Source: Ascidia mentula (Eukaryota; Chordata; Ascidiacea; Phlebobranchia; Ascidiidae). Taken from it: 64,000 bases of DNA. Shown here piece by piece: positions 1-11,793 of this stretch. A program made the translations under genes and the position numbers. Numbering within the stretch: position 1 is the stretch's first letter; each line of letters opens with the position of its first letter. The notes beneath the pieces are model-generated. The model was given only the letters and a program-made list of their open reading frames with translations, was not told the origin of the DNA and did not search any database. Location of the stretch: NCBI GenBank assembly GCA_947561715.1, contig OX387199.1:935001-999000 (forward strand), in the 5' to 3' direction.

Positions 1-543
1 GCCCAGTGGTTGGATTCAAATATTTTAGCTTACGGTTCCCTCACTAGCAGCATTTCATAGTAACTTCGGAATACAGTGCTCGAAGTGAAAAGTAGGTCTA
101 AAGTTCGCTTAGGTCTCTAAATTACAACGATAAAATTGAGTTTGGCGAGTGGTCGGAGATCCTCGTTAGTCAGCGAGGAAATTCGAGAACACGACTCGTC
201 ATACCAAAAGTTGCGAGAACACGGCTCGTCATACCAAAAGTTGGCATAGCGAGGTGTGCTCGCCATGCCGACCCAGGTTCGCACTAACCGGTTGCATCCC
301 ACCACTGAACCAGGCCCAATAACATATCTACTATAGACATCAGCAGTTAAACAACGCATATTGTAGTTAAGTACACGGTTACGCACAACTTGCCGAGAGA
401 CCTGTGCAGTGGGGCGATCCTGCCTAAAGCCATACGATAGCATGCAACATTTCTACACAGCGTCAAATACATCAAGAAATAAATGCTTTCGATTTAGACA
501 TCAATATCTCGGCTATATAAGATCAACGTAGAAAAAAGGTAAC
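1..543. repeat. Repeat-rich window edge with SINE-like tail and a 30-bp tandem duplication
   Basis: I see no supportable gene here. A 30-bp unit is present twice in tandem at 184-213 and 214-243, with one difference. The stretch around 375-460 (ending with GTGCAGTGGGGCGATCCTGC near 411-430) matches a block at about 2500-2640 and, inverted, one at about 35054-35090. It is therefore part of a dispersed composite SINE-like repeat. A 108-codon minus-strand frame across the region covers only these repeats and is not treated as a gene. Confidence 0.55.
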
Positions 544-545
544 AC

Positions 546-551
546 TTTATT
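546..551 (-). promoter_or_regulatory. Poly(A) signal of the ANKAR-like gene
   Basis: TTTATT on the plus strand reads AATAAA on the minus strand. It lies about 260 bases past the proposed stop codon at 811-813, and about 210 bases past the alternative in-frame stop at 761-763. The site is plausible for the 3' end of the minus-strand gene but rests on the hexamer alone. Confidence 0.45.
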
Positions 552-810
552 TTCAAATCGACAGTGCTATATAATATCAACACGATTAACCGTATAGGTA
601 GTGGATGTAGTTGGCATTCTGCAAGTACAAAAGAAATACAAAAACACATCTACTAAAAAGTGACACGTCGATTTTGACAATAAAACTAACAAATAACACA
701 ATTTGTTTCATAAAAGAAAATTTGTCGTCATTAGATTAGGGGTACAACATAATTATTAAATTACGGGTAGCAATAAGACCCATACATTATTGTTAGCTTA
801 TAAAATGACT

Positions 811-3800
811 TTATGAGGCTTGGCTTATGCTCGGCCCAATATCTTGAGACATCGGGGAAATACTCTGCTTTCCTCCAAGGTGTTGCTGAACCCCAAGAAT
901 GGAGTTGGTCCTTCTTGAGTTTCGGGTCATTCTCGACGAATGAGTCGACCTTCCATGTAACTGAGACATGTCGTCGTGAATTGTGGCCAGAAGCTGGGAG
1001 GCCCTTGAACTTGGAATGAACAAACAATGGAATATTTTACGCAAGGTGGCATAGTGGGGCGCAAAAAAAGGTGCAGAAATTTTTTTATGCGGCTTTTGTG
1101 TTTTTCGCACTGGTAAGTATGTTTTAGAGGAGTTGGAGCTTTTCCCCCTCCTCCGGACGCACATACAAGATGACAATAAACTCGCTATAGCCTATAATTA
1201 CGAAACGGCTACTTCAAGGAATCCAAGCTGCACACATATTTAATCTTTAAACATGATGCAGGTATGCTGTCTAAATGGTATTTTGCAGACAGTAGTAACG
1301 TCTTATTTCTCTGACCATAAAACAAGCAATACCTGTGTGGATGACTTTGAGACCTTGACCCACTTGCATCTTCAGTCAGTGTGAGTAAGGACGAAGAAAG
1401 GTCTTTCGGTTGTTTCATGAAAGCTTGTGAAAGGCTTTGAGTTAGGGCGTGAAGAAACTCGGATTTGCTTTCTTTGTTTCTGAGATAAACAGCCGTAAGA
1501 ATGAACATTATTGAAGAATAAACCCCAAAAGTTATACCCGGAGGAGACGATTTAGCGATGCTTTGGCCACGCCCAATTAATATGAAAACACCCCATTTTG
1601 AAACCTCTGACATACAGGAGTTAATATACCACAGTCGATGGTATCCAAAAAACGAATGGATGAATATTAGTGCGTTTTAGATAAAACAAGCCACGATAGT
1701 AAAATATAAGATTAATTTCAAATATAGGCACTGGTGTACACACTATTTCGACCTACAAGGTCTCATCAGTGTAGCAGGCTATATAGCCAGGTGTCACACA
1801 AATCACATTGAAGTTCTTAATTCTGTCTGCAGCTCGCTAATCGCTATGGCTAATTTGCTTCTACAGTACCACATCCTCTTTAGCTGCTTATTTTAAACTT
1901 TCCACATTACAGCCCCAGCTTCCAACTTACGGTCCTCCAGGAAGGCCGACTTTAATGCAGTGTTTCCAACCCTCGAGGAAGTCAGGAGAGAGCTTGTAGT
2001 TTTTCGTGTAATATTTGAGGACGTGAATTAATGATGGTTCGTTCCGACAGATGTGAAGCATTTGTCTCTCGGCAGTGTGGTCAAAACTCAAGTAACCCAA
2101 AGCTACTGCAGCAGAGCCTCGTACCTGGAAAGCCACAAGTAAATACTCAGGCTTCATTGGAAATAATCGTAATGAAGTAAAAATAACCTCGGCAAGTCTG
2201 ACATACCTGGTCATTTGTTAACTGCAGAAGTTTACATAACTCCTCTACCGCATTGATCGACACCATGGCGGACGGAACACCTTCATTAAATAAATTATCG
2301 TGCAAGTGAGAAAAAAATACATGTAAAAAACAAATTGCTGAAAAACTAGTTGCAGGCATTGCAGCCTAGCTGTAAGTTCCCGGTGAGGTTTGAACTAACG
2401 ACCCTGGGCTAACCAGGCATAACGCTCTACCAACTGAGCTACAGGAGATCAGTGGTTTCACGGGGTATATTGTGACCAAGGTACACTGGTGGGCAAGCGC
2501 ACAACTTGCCAGGTAACCTTCACATATACGTAGGGCATCTCTACCACCGTATTAGAAAACGCAGATACGATAGCTGTGATCGCCAAGCAAGGACCTGCGC
2601 AGTGGGGCGATCCTGCCAATCATGCCATTGCATGAAATATTACTGCTGAAGAACTAGAGTGAGCCTAAATGTTGATCAGACCTGCCCTCGTGTGAGCAAG
2701 TCTAGCGATGCAATCGGATGCAAGCGCTCGGACATCATCATCATTCGTCTTTGACAGACGATCAATGATCGTTTTAATTCCTTCAGCTGAAGAGAAGGCA
2801 GGTTCTTCATCAGGTATTATTCGAGACAACACAACAACCTGAAAAAATTATTTATAATCATGGTCCTTTGAAAACAAACATAGCATTAAAACTATCTGGA
2901 TATATTCTTCCTTCTAACCAGGGACTTATAGTATTTTTTTTACAAGATAGTTTCTCTCATGCAAATATTAATAGTTACAATTGCTATGCTTTAATGTTTG
3001 CACATTACCTGAAAAGCTGCATTAATTGCCGCCAGGTCATCATTTGATTTAAGAAAAGATGTGAAGTTGTTCCACCTGACTCCACCGCACTCCGCGATAT
3101 CCTTCTGTTGTGGAACGGAGTTGAATGAGAATGTGGCCAGGGCATTTCCAGCCAGAATCTTTACTTTATCATTGCTTGAATAAAGCAACCTGGAAATGTG
3201 TTTTGAATTAACAACAACACTTAACTTCACATTTGAAATCAAAACCACATGTAAAGAAAATTATGCCTTGTCTTAAATATTGCCTAAACAAGTAAAAGCA
3301 ATGACCAGTGATCTATTGGGTGTTCACTGGTTCAACCTATCAAGTGTAACGCGATTTTCACGTTTGTCAACAAACCTAATCATGTGGAGGAAGCTGAAAT
3401 CAGGGTTTTCTCTGAGACTTGAAATATTTTCAGCGTTACCTGATAAAAACATGGATTTATCATCTTTTCTTCATTTCAAAGTAACAGTTGTATTATAACT
3501 TTACAACTAAAAAACATCTTTTGATTTGAACATAGGTTGAACTTTCAAAACCCAGCACCAGAAATCACATGTTAAGATAAATTTTAAACTAACCTAATGC
3601 GATAGTTCCAAGAGTGATGGCCGATTCAACTTGAATGATTTCAGCTCTTGAGTGTGCCATAAGAGCCACAAGAAATTTCAGCCCTCGAGACTGAGCAATT
3701 GTGTTTTGATTTTCTGTATTTGTTACATAACCTGGAAACAGAAAAAAACAAACATTCAACTCAAAAATAATATTCAAAAACACACAATATTGGTTAACTT

Positions 3801-6800
3801 TTACAATATAATCAACAAAACCAAATTTATGGTTAGACACATTATTTCCGGGTCTCTTTTGTATAGTGACTCCATAACAGCTATGTAAATATGTAAGTTT
3901 ACTTATTATTGCGTTTATTAGTTATTACTGACCAATTCCAATACACAAGTGTCGAAGTGTTCGTATAACAGACGTCACCACATTGGAGTTTGACGATCGA
4001 AGTTGTCGAACAAGAGGTTGGATTCCATTTGCTTCAGCTATCGCCATTTGTTTGTTATGAGCCCCCTGCGCCAAAACACCTGCAAAAAGTAATGACGTGT
4101 TAATTTTATTTGGAACTTATCAGCAATATTTCGTATTTTGTTATCGTTGTAAAGAACTTGTTTTTATAATATGACTAACTGGTTAATTTCTGATAATGAA
4201 TGTTTGGGTATCTTATGTATTTCAAATTTAACTATTAGCAACATACCCAAACCCTCAGCCCCGATGTAATTAAGGTTGTCTGCATGGGGTCCCGCAGCAG
4301 CCAGGAACTCAATTAAAAGGTTTACACCTGAAACAAAACATTCAATATTTAAGGTTAAAAATGTCCTGTATTACTTGCAAAAAAAAGTTAGTGAGCTTTG
4401 GACAGGGCAACTGATTCACCCTAATAGGACTCATCAGTGCAGCATTGGTGCAGATTTTGATGGCTCTATTAGTCTTAACACTTGCTTGCCATAAAATTTC
4501 CACCTTGATTTCCCCTCAGCGGGTTGTACTTGGTTTGGTATCTAGCAGTGAACAGAGACTGCATAGTCACCACAAAGTGGAAGTCTTGGCTATTCAGCTG
4601 GCAAGCTCTTTGTAAGTCACAGCAATGCTGCAATAATGAGCCGTAATATATCAAAACAATGGTCCTGCCTGTAGCTCACTACAAACATTATTAACAATAT
4701 CGCTTCAAACAAATCATGTTATTTCAAAACCAAACCAACCCATCATAGATGCCATAGATCGCTTTTCATTTATATCTAGACCAGCAAGAGACCACAGAGT
4801 CAAAGCAATCGCCTCCTGCAGTGACAACGCTCTACTTTTCTTTAAAATTTGCATCAATGGCATCACAGCCCCCTCCTCGAGGATGTTTTTGGCAGCGTAA
4901 GGATTGTGGAGTGATAAACGATAAATGCTCTGCAGCAAAACAACACAAATTTGAATTAAAAAAAATCTGTGTCACTTCAATTAACACTTTTCATTTCTAA
5001 CATTACAGAAGTATTGAAACAATTTAAAGTAAACTATGAAATGTTATAAATTTGAAAGTGTAGTTGATGTTTAAAGCACATATGTTACATGCTACATGAA
5101 TTCACACCCATAAATGGAACCATTTTTTTGTCTTTCACACAAGAATTGCAATTTTTCAATAATTTTATTCCATTAAAGAAATCCATGTATATTTTGTAGT
5201 ATGCTTTGTGGCACCAATAATGTTCACTTACATTAATAGCATTGGTTTGGAGATCGCGATACTTGTTAGCTCTGGAAACCATAATCAACGGAGAAGCACC
5301 CCCTGCATCGATGCACATGTTCTGGTTTTCTGTATTGTCAGCCACAATCTTGCCGAGTGTTTTTGTGAGCGCCATCAGAAGTTCAACACACGTCTGATAT
5401 TCGTGATGTTCAAACAAACCATGAAGAACATCAAATATTCCTTTAGTGGCTCCAACAGCTTTCTGAAGAGCATCTGAAACCTCAGCTATGCAACCAATTG
5501 CGAGCACAGCATTGGAAAGTGCATTTACTGGCAGTCGGTCCGGATTGCCGAGAAGTTTAACAGCAACTTGTACAAGACCCGCGTCATGTACTTGCGTAGC
5601 AAGGTCATGTGCAGTTGCTGCTGTTACTTGTAGAATGCTGAGTGCAGGTGCACATGCTTCTCTATTCCCACGACTTATTATTGAAATCAAGGTCTTTATC
5701 CCTCCAGCTTTCGCAAGTAATTGTGGAACTACGGAATTGCGGACCATGTGGTTGAGAGCCATAATGTTTATTGCTTTCACATGATCTGAGGCAGAAGATT
5801 TGCAAACCTAAAACAAAATCAAATTATTTTACAATAATTTGAAAATTGTAATATCTAAAAATTTGTCAAATAAAATGGCAAGGGCAGCAATAAAACCCTA
5901 AAATATCAATTTATTCAAAGTCAAAATTTTTCAAACACTTTTTTGGTTAAGTTTCTTTTAACTTTTGTTGAGCATCTTGACAAAAGAGTTAAGCCTTCTT
6001 AAAGCCGACAATTCCACACTAAGAACACTTTGGTAAAGTGCTTCAGTCACCTTAACAATAGCTGGGATCCCTCCAGCCTGAACAAAAGGTTCCCAGTGAG
6101 GATTATCACATTCTCCTTCCCCGTGACCGTCTTTCATCAATCTCTCAAGGATCAATGCAGCCTACAAATTAAATAAACTCACATCAATAAAATGCTTTAT
6201 GAACACTTAGTTTCTCACAGCCCCATTATATCAAAAAACAAGCACTAAAAATTATGAAACTCGAAACTTATTCTTAACCTTTTCTGATTCTTCATCAGTA
6301 TTTGCAGATAAAAACTTTACAAGCTTTTTCCAAACATTAAGATCTGGAATATCGAGTTCAATGAAGTGATGAAGCAACTCCAGGTTTTCTGTCATCGCAC
6401 AAATTTCCACAGCTCCATGGTTTTGAGCATCAATGGCATTCACTCGAGAACCTGGGGTTGAAAATTCAGAGAAAATCTATTCAGTTCAATTTATTTAATT
6501 ATTGGAAATGAATTTGTTCCAGTTTCAAAACCTTTTTGTTCAGACTTAAGCTTTTAGCTGTAGGGCATCAATGGTTTTTGGAACAAAACACAAGATAAAA
6601 AAGTTGTTTTTTCAAGAATGTGTAGCATTAATGTACAAGCAAAACATTACACAAGAATAAAATGTGGCCACTAAACAGCACACCTCAGTAACAAAATACT
6701 CACCCAGTTCAATGAGCTTTTCAATACTTTTTGTTTTATTTCTTTCCACAGCGAGTAAGAATGGAGTTCGTTGCAAAGAATCTTTTGTTTCAACTTCTAA

Positions 6801-7693
6801 ATATTCCTCATTCATCGTCACAAACTTTTCAATCGACATCAACAACTCCTTCTCTGCTGCCACACAGTGGTGAATCGCAGTCCATCCATCCTCATCAAAT
6901 TCAATGTCCGACATATTTATTAAATTTTGTTCCAATGTTAACTTCAATTTTTTAATCTGTTTCAGAAATATTTTTTGCAAGTGACAAAATCCAGTGAAAA
7001 AGGACAAGCTATACTAAGGATAATTGCATCAAACTTGTGTGGGTGTTGAGTCATGAGTTAATGCAAGCAAATAAAAAACTAGTATTTCTTTTGAAAAATC
7101 ACAACACAGAACTCATGACAAATCATAACTTTAAATCATTTCAATCAAAAAAGTCCAAATAATTAAAGAAAGTTGCTCAATACCGTTTACCATTAAACAA
7201 CAGCTGGAGAAAAAGCTGACTTTCACGCAACAATCATTCAGGAATCTATTTAAAGTGAGCATCCATTGTAATACGATATCAGGAACACGCGTAAGACAAC
7301 CATCGAAACAATAGAAGCTAACATATGACAAGACAGTGACGTCGGACACAAGAACAAAGACACAAAAGAACCAGATCATTGAGTTTGAGGGTTGACAAAA
7401 CATGCACGGACAAGTCAATTATGATATTAAATACAACGCAGAATTTCCAAAAAAATGATTTAGAATTTGATTGGCAAGAACTCAATGATGAAATTCAGTT
7501 TCTGGTTGTCCAAAAATCCACCTATTTAATCTGACGTTCATGGTACAAATGATTTGTAATCTCTTAACAAATGGCCAGATCTTCACCTATTTCGGAGAAA
7601 ATTTACCCCTTTTGCACATACTGGATTTGGGTGAGTTAGATCTCCTGCTTCAACCTTAAATTTCTTCGCTGTTTCTTTTACACGTTTGCTCAT
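811..7693 (-). CDS. ANKAR: Ankyrin and armadillo repeat protein (ANKAR-like), 16 coding exons
   Basis: Exons in transcript order: 7693-7622, 6956-6704, 6451-6279, 6161-6051, 5807-5232, 4929-4740, 4327-4247, 4079-3933, 3731-3594, 3439-3376, 3189-3009, 2838-2682, 2280-2207, 2124-1931, 1479-1333, 1009-811. All junctions are GT/AG, phases agree throughout, and the product is 918 residues. Residues about 45-110 hold two ankyrin-like repeats (motifs DGWTAIHHCVA and RTPFLLAVE). Residues about 170-800 are serial armadillo repeats with the typical GGI..LI and A..AL..L patterns. The ankyrin-then-armadillo order is characteristic of ANKAR. Vertebrate ANKAR is longer (about 1,430 residues), so an N-terminal extension is absent or unseen. 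The C-terminal exon is the least certain: phase continuity selects a Ser/Arg-rich frame ending at 811, but another frame ending at 761 is also open. ARMC-type proteins are the alternative family. Function is not shown by the sequence. Confidence 0.82.
1725..1850. mobile_element. Partial foldback MITE in an ANKAR intron
   Basis: The segment contains GGTGTACACACTATTTCGAC, AAGGTCTCATCAGTG and the closing CTGTCTGCAGCT. These blocks are shared with the fuller copies at 7835-8131 and 32369-32662. Most of the internal sequence is missing. Confidence 0.6.
2365..2640 (-). repeat. tRNA-derived composite SINE in an ANKAR intron
   Basis: On the minus strand, bases about 2452-2382 carry an A box (TAGCTCAGTTGGTAGAGC) and a B box (GTTCAAACC) with tRNA-like spacing. 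There are a few extra bases between the D arm and the anticodon-like arm. The CCTGG/CCAGG stem is intact, but the anticodon arm is offset, so this is not a working tRNA. A second tRNA-like copy lies at 36440-36610. The flank at 2497-2640 is a second module shared with 375-460 and 35054-35110. Confidence 0.7.
4400..4680. mobile_element. Diverged foldback MITE-like segment
   Basis: It contains GGACTCATCAGTGCAGCATT and, further on, inverted GCAATGCTGC and GCCTGTAGCTCAC blocks. These resemble the ends of the MITE at 7835-8131. It sits in the intron between ANKAR exons 4740-4929 and 4247-4327. The copy is strongly diverged and its ends are approximate. Confidence 0.35.
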
Positions 7694-7834
7694 AACAAAC
7701 TACGTACAGTTAGATTGCATAATTACATTGCTCTGTAGAATATTGTAACATTGATAGACTACAGCCACTATTTCTTTACCAACATCGCACCTCGTCTAGA
7801 CAAACTTGGAGAACAATTTGAATCTTTCAGACGG

Positions 7835-8131
7835 GTGTACACACTGTTTCGATCTGTAAGGTCTCATCAGTGCAGCTTGTTACTGTGGCACAGGGCTAGC
7901 TGGTGGACTAATAGGCACACAATTTGGCTATAGTGCGTTCCACATGGTTCGTCTGTGTTGATTGGTACCTAGTTTGGTACAAAACGGATCGACGACGGAC
8001 CTAATGGTACCACAAGGTAGAAATCTGTGTGCCTGCTAGTCTACCAGCTAGCACAGTGCCACAGTAACCAGCTGCACTGATGAGACCTTACAGGTTAAAA
8101 CAGTGTGTACACCTGTCTGCAGCTCTCATTT
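7835..8131. mobile_element. Foldback MITE with terminal inverted repeats of about 85 bp
   Basis: The left arm starts GTGTACACACTGTTTCGATC and runs through GGTCTCATCAGTGCAGC to the block CTAGCTGGTGGACTA. The right arm (about 8027-8112) is its reverse complement with few mismatches, so the element can fold into a long hairpin around a roughly 100-bp centre. The tail CTGTCTGCAGCTCTCATTTA is shared with the copy ending near 32660. There is no coding capacity. I could not fix a target-site duplication, so the superfamily is unassigned. Confidence 0.85.
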
Positions 8132-9150
8132 AATTTAATAAGCTCTACTGTATACGTTAACAACTTCAGTCATTTATTGGTTTAGTCAACGCGCTTTCCA
8201 AGCACCAGATTGGAAAGTTTGCAGTTTGTGCAAGAACATAACTCATATAAGCCTAAGGTATAAGTTTTTTCTGCTTGGGATAATCTTTTTTTCTATCCAG
8301 TCCATACAAACCAACTTCTTGACATAAAAATTTCAAAAGTCGATCGAAATCATGAACTTATGGAAGTGGGTTTTCAAGACAATACTTGATGTTTTGCCGC
8401 AACACAGCTGAAATTAAATAAACCAAATCTTAAGGACACATTTTATCTGTTATCTTTAACCTTGATAAAGTGATTTCACGATAGACATTAAAAGCAATAA
8501 ACCTTTAATGTGGCCTAAATATTTTTCTTGCAGCATTGCATGAAGCAACAACACACACAGCAAATGTTTGAAGCTTTTGATTGACAGCTCAACGCGTTGT
8601 CACCAACAACAAAATTCCCCAACTAGAGAATAATTTGATTTCTATAAAAAAATAATACTTTTGATCAACAAAAATAAAAATATTCGGAAATTTTTCAAAA
8701 CATATAATTGCCCAAATATTTTTCACAACTTTTTATACGTAATCTGTTTACAGTATTATGCATTTATCTGCTATCAAATAAAATTGTTTTTTCTTGCAGC
8801 AAAAGCTGTGTAAAACCTTACATGCAAGTGAGTCCTGGGAGAACCATCACGTCCAGAGGAAGTGAAGACAATATCAATCGTGACCTCATGTTTGCGCAGT
8901 TTGATTAGAAAAAAAACATACAAATGATGGTCTCGTTACATTTTACTCGCTTAGGCATGCAAGTGCAGAAAATGTGTTTCAAATGTACTGAATATGCATT
9001 TGCAAACCGTTGGAATATCATTGACCAAGTGTGTGGTAGTACGATATGAGGACTTAAAACATTAAACCTATTGAATAGATTAGATAAGCCAAGATAAAAT
9101 TGGCTGTGGCACAACCGTTTCCTATCAAACAACTATTACATCATGAATAC

Positions 9151-9213
9151 GACTTGCATTAAAATCACCTTCACAAGTCAGGCGCCCTTGTGAAGGTGAT
9201 TTGAATGCAAGTC
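9151..9213. repeat. Near-perfect 27-bp inverted repeat with a 9-base loop
   Basis: GACTTGCATTAAAATCACC begins the left arm (9151-9177). The right arm (9187-9213) is its reverse complement with a single mismatch, separated by TCAGGCGCC. It could be a minimal foldback element or a small structured RNA. Nothing else at the site discriminates between these. Confidence 0.8.
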
Positions 9214-10004
9214 GCAACAACAAACCTTTCGTTTCGTAACTTTTACTTTAATTTCGTTCCATGTTTTTAATCGCAGCCAATTAGTTACTCCAAATATATA
9301 TACTACCCGCTTTTATCATGGATATTCCTGAGTTACTTCTGCCACAAATTCATAATGGACAATCATGTTCACTTAAACCCAATGTCGAGTCATAGACCAA
9401 CACCAGCGGTTCAGTGGACCAAACATTTTTGACTGTTCGTGACACAGTTTGGGTGTCGCGAGCTCTTCTGGCCAACTTCCCCTCCTTCTTAAAGATATTG
9501 TGAAATTAAAGATTCACAAAATCATTGCCAACTCCACAATTCCCCGAATATAAGTATGACGCCGAGTGACAAAACAGGGCTACATATATTCGCCTTGGAA
9601 TCACTAGCACAATTTAACAATCACTTGGGTTTTTCTCGGCAAAAAATATCTTTTCTCTTGCTATAGCGGTATTTTAAAAACTACACTTTATATAACAACG
9701 TATTTCGTAATAGAGGGGACTCTTCTGTCATCATCGTGTTTGTTACGGTTATAAACTACAATGCCAGTCGTCGGGTATAACTAATTCCATACCATTTGAA
9801 TCTCAGTTTCCCAGATTTCAACTTCACTAATCTTTCTGACCAATTCAACAACACAACAAGTCAATATGAAAGCTTTTGTATCGGTAATACCAAGAATAAT
9901 AACGTCACGTAACCACACGTAAGCCTCAACACAAAACAATAACGAATTGAAAATATACAAAGGCTTTGTTCGGATTAATGTCGGGCGATCAATCACATCT
10001 GATT

Positions 10005-11050
10005 ATGACGTCACACAGAAAGTGTCGAAATTTTTGAAACTTGCCATATTTTTTCGACAGTGGAAATGTTGCGGATGGAAATGTGGGGAATACGGGCGTG
10101 CCGAGCTGGTGGGGTAAAATTATTTATCGGAAAATAAAAAGGTTCATACTTAGGAGGCGTAAAAGTACAAACTGCTGCATGTAACGATGTGAAAATACGC
10201 AAAAACCACCAGGGTTAGAAGATCGGATGAGGTTAACACTATATCTACGGTTACATCTATCACTAAGCAGCAACATCCAACCAATCCGCGAAAATTACGT
10301 CACGGTAAATATCGCATAGCGTCATTGCAACGTCATGGCTGAACAACATGGCCGTGACGTCATGATTAAAAAATCTTCCTGCAGTCCAGAGTCACAATTT
10401 TAGGGATATGTGCAAAAAACACGATTCGCTCGATGGCTCACGTCATCAACAGTGACGTCAGGATGCACTTGAGAAAGACCTTATGTGGCGGCGTATGGTG
10501 GGGTAATTTTGGTTGCTACGCAACGGCACAATGTCAGAGGTGGCAAAGATTGTCGGATGCCATGAATGCAACAAGCGTGTGTGATTTCTATGTACAAGGA
10601 AAACATCTTTTCGGCGAATCAGTGTGAAAACTGGGGAGAAATAATAAGCGACGAACCGATGTTGGTTCAGGAAGGCGTACTATGAGATTGCGGTGAGATG
10701 AAAGTCCGCATGACACGAACTTTATGCCGTGTTTGGCACAAAACACTAGCGACTAAGCATTGAGTGTTGACAAACCTTCAGATTTACTACGTGGAAACAG
10801 CAGACCGTGTCATGCAAACGATGGAATTAGTGAATGAATCACGTCATAGAGATGTTAAGTGCATTTAATATCTTCTCACAAATTACCGGGCGATTATCGC
10901 TAAAAACACACAACTTGGTGGCGCTATACACGACGTCGCTACTATGATTTCTATTTTTGCATAGCGACGTATGATGAAGTCGCCCATGCGTAAACGTCAC
11001 GTACCACCGCCTGTGACGACACAGAGGTAAATGACGTCATGACGTGCGTT
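10005..11050. promoter_or_regulatory. Cluster of CGTCA/TGACG (CRE/ATF-like) motifs
   Basis: At least ten CGTCA or TGACG cores occur in about 1 kb, several as the full palindrome TGACGTCA or close to it (near 10010, 10354, 10453, 11030). CRE/ATF sites have this core. The cluster is upstream of the ANKAR-like start and downstream of the adaptor gene. It may be an enhancer, a repeat remnant or a CpG-richer patch. Confidence 0.4.
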
Positions 11051-11793
11051 AAATTGACACAATATTTTAGTTGTTGTAGTCGGTTTGATGGTGTTGAATA
11101 TTACGTAATCATGGACGTGCAGGCAACAGTTCAAAAATTACAATTTGCTTTTTGATGCGCGCCAGTGATACATTGGCCCAGATAGAATTGTTTACATGTT
11201 AAGTAGTGATAAAAGTCCTTGCTATTTGGTTCATTAGTGAATTTGCATAGATCGAAATGGTCACAAGTCAGTGGTTGTGGTTTACACAAGAGTGGAATGG
11301 GTTCAATTCTCAACACGTTCAGTGGGGTTAAAAGATTAAAATCAGTAGTTTTCAAATTCACACAAGCCATCACCAAACCGTATTAATGGCTGGATCTCCG
11401 AGTTTAGGCTTCGTTGCTATTTCGGTTAAAACAATGGCAAGCTTTTTTACTGGAAATATAAAAGTGTTGACGCTGGCACACATTTTGGTTATATAATATG
11501 TGGATCGGGTTGGGAATGGTTGAACCAGCACGCTGCTAATTCCTAAATCTTTGTGAATAATGTTTTTTACACTCAAAGGGGGATAAAATATAAAAGCAAA
11601 AAGTATAAACTTGTTTTTCCACTCGAGCAGTTGGGGAGGATGCAGCATGAAAAGTCTTTTCCTGATCCGACAGAAGTTCCAATTTCAACCAGAAAGCCTT
11701 TTAACTTCAGCCTGGCATGAAATATTTGTACATGACAGTGAATATTTCCATTTACGGAAAGTTTATGTTAACATGAGAGTTTTACAGGAAAGT

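Larger units (their letters stand above)
7694..11793. other. Intergenic region between the ANKAR-like 5' end and the adaptor gene 3' end
   Basis: No coding exon could be supported. The interval holds a foldback MITE (7835-8131), a long hairpin (9151-9213) and a run of CGTCA/TGACG motifs (about 10005-11050). The rest is AT-rich and featureless to me. The minus-strand ANKAR promoter should lie just above 7693. Confidence 0.6.

Noticed and set aside
2382-2452. Functional tRNA gene on the minus strand
   Set aside because: A and B boxes and part of the folds are present, but the anticodon arm is displaced by extra bases and the element belongs to a dispersed SINE with another copy at 36.5 kb.
11370-11648. 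Additional 3' coding exons of the adaptor gene below 11794
   Set aside because: Frames there do not continue the coiled-coil region and no donor/acceptor pair keeps phase.
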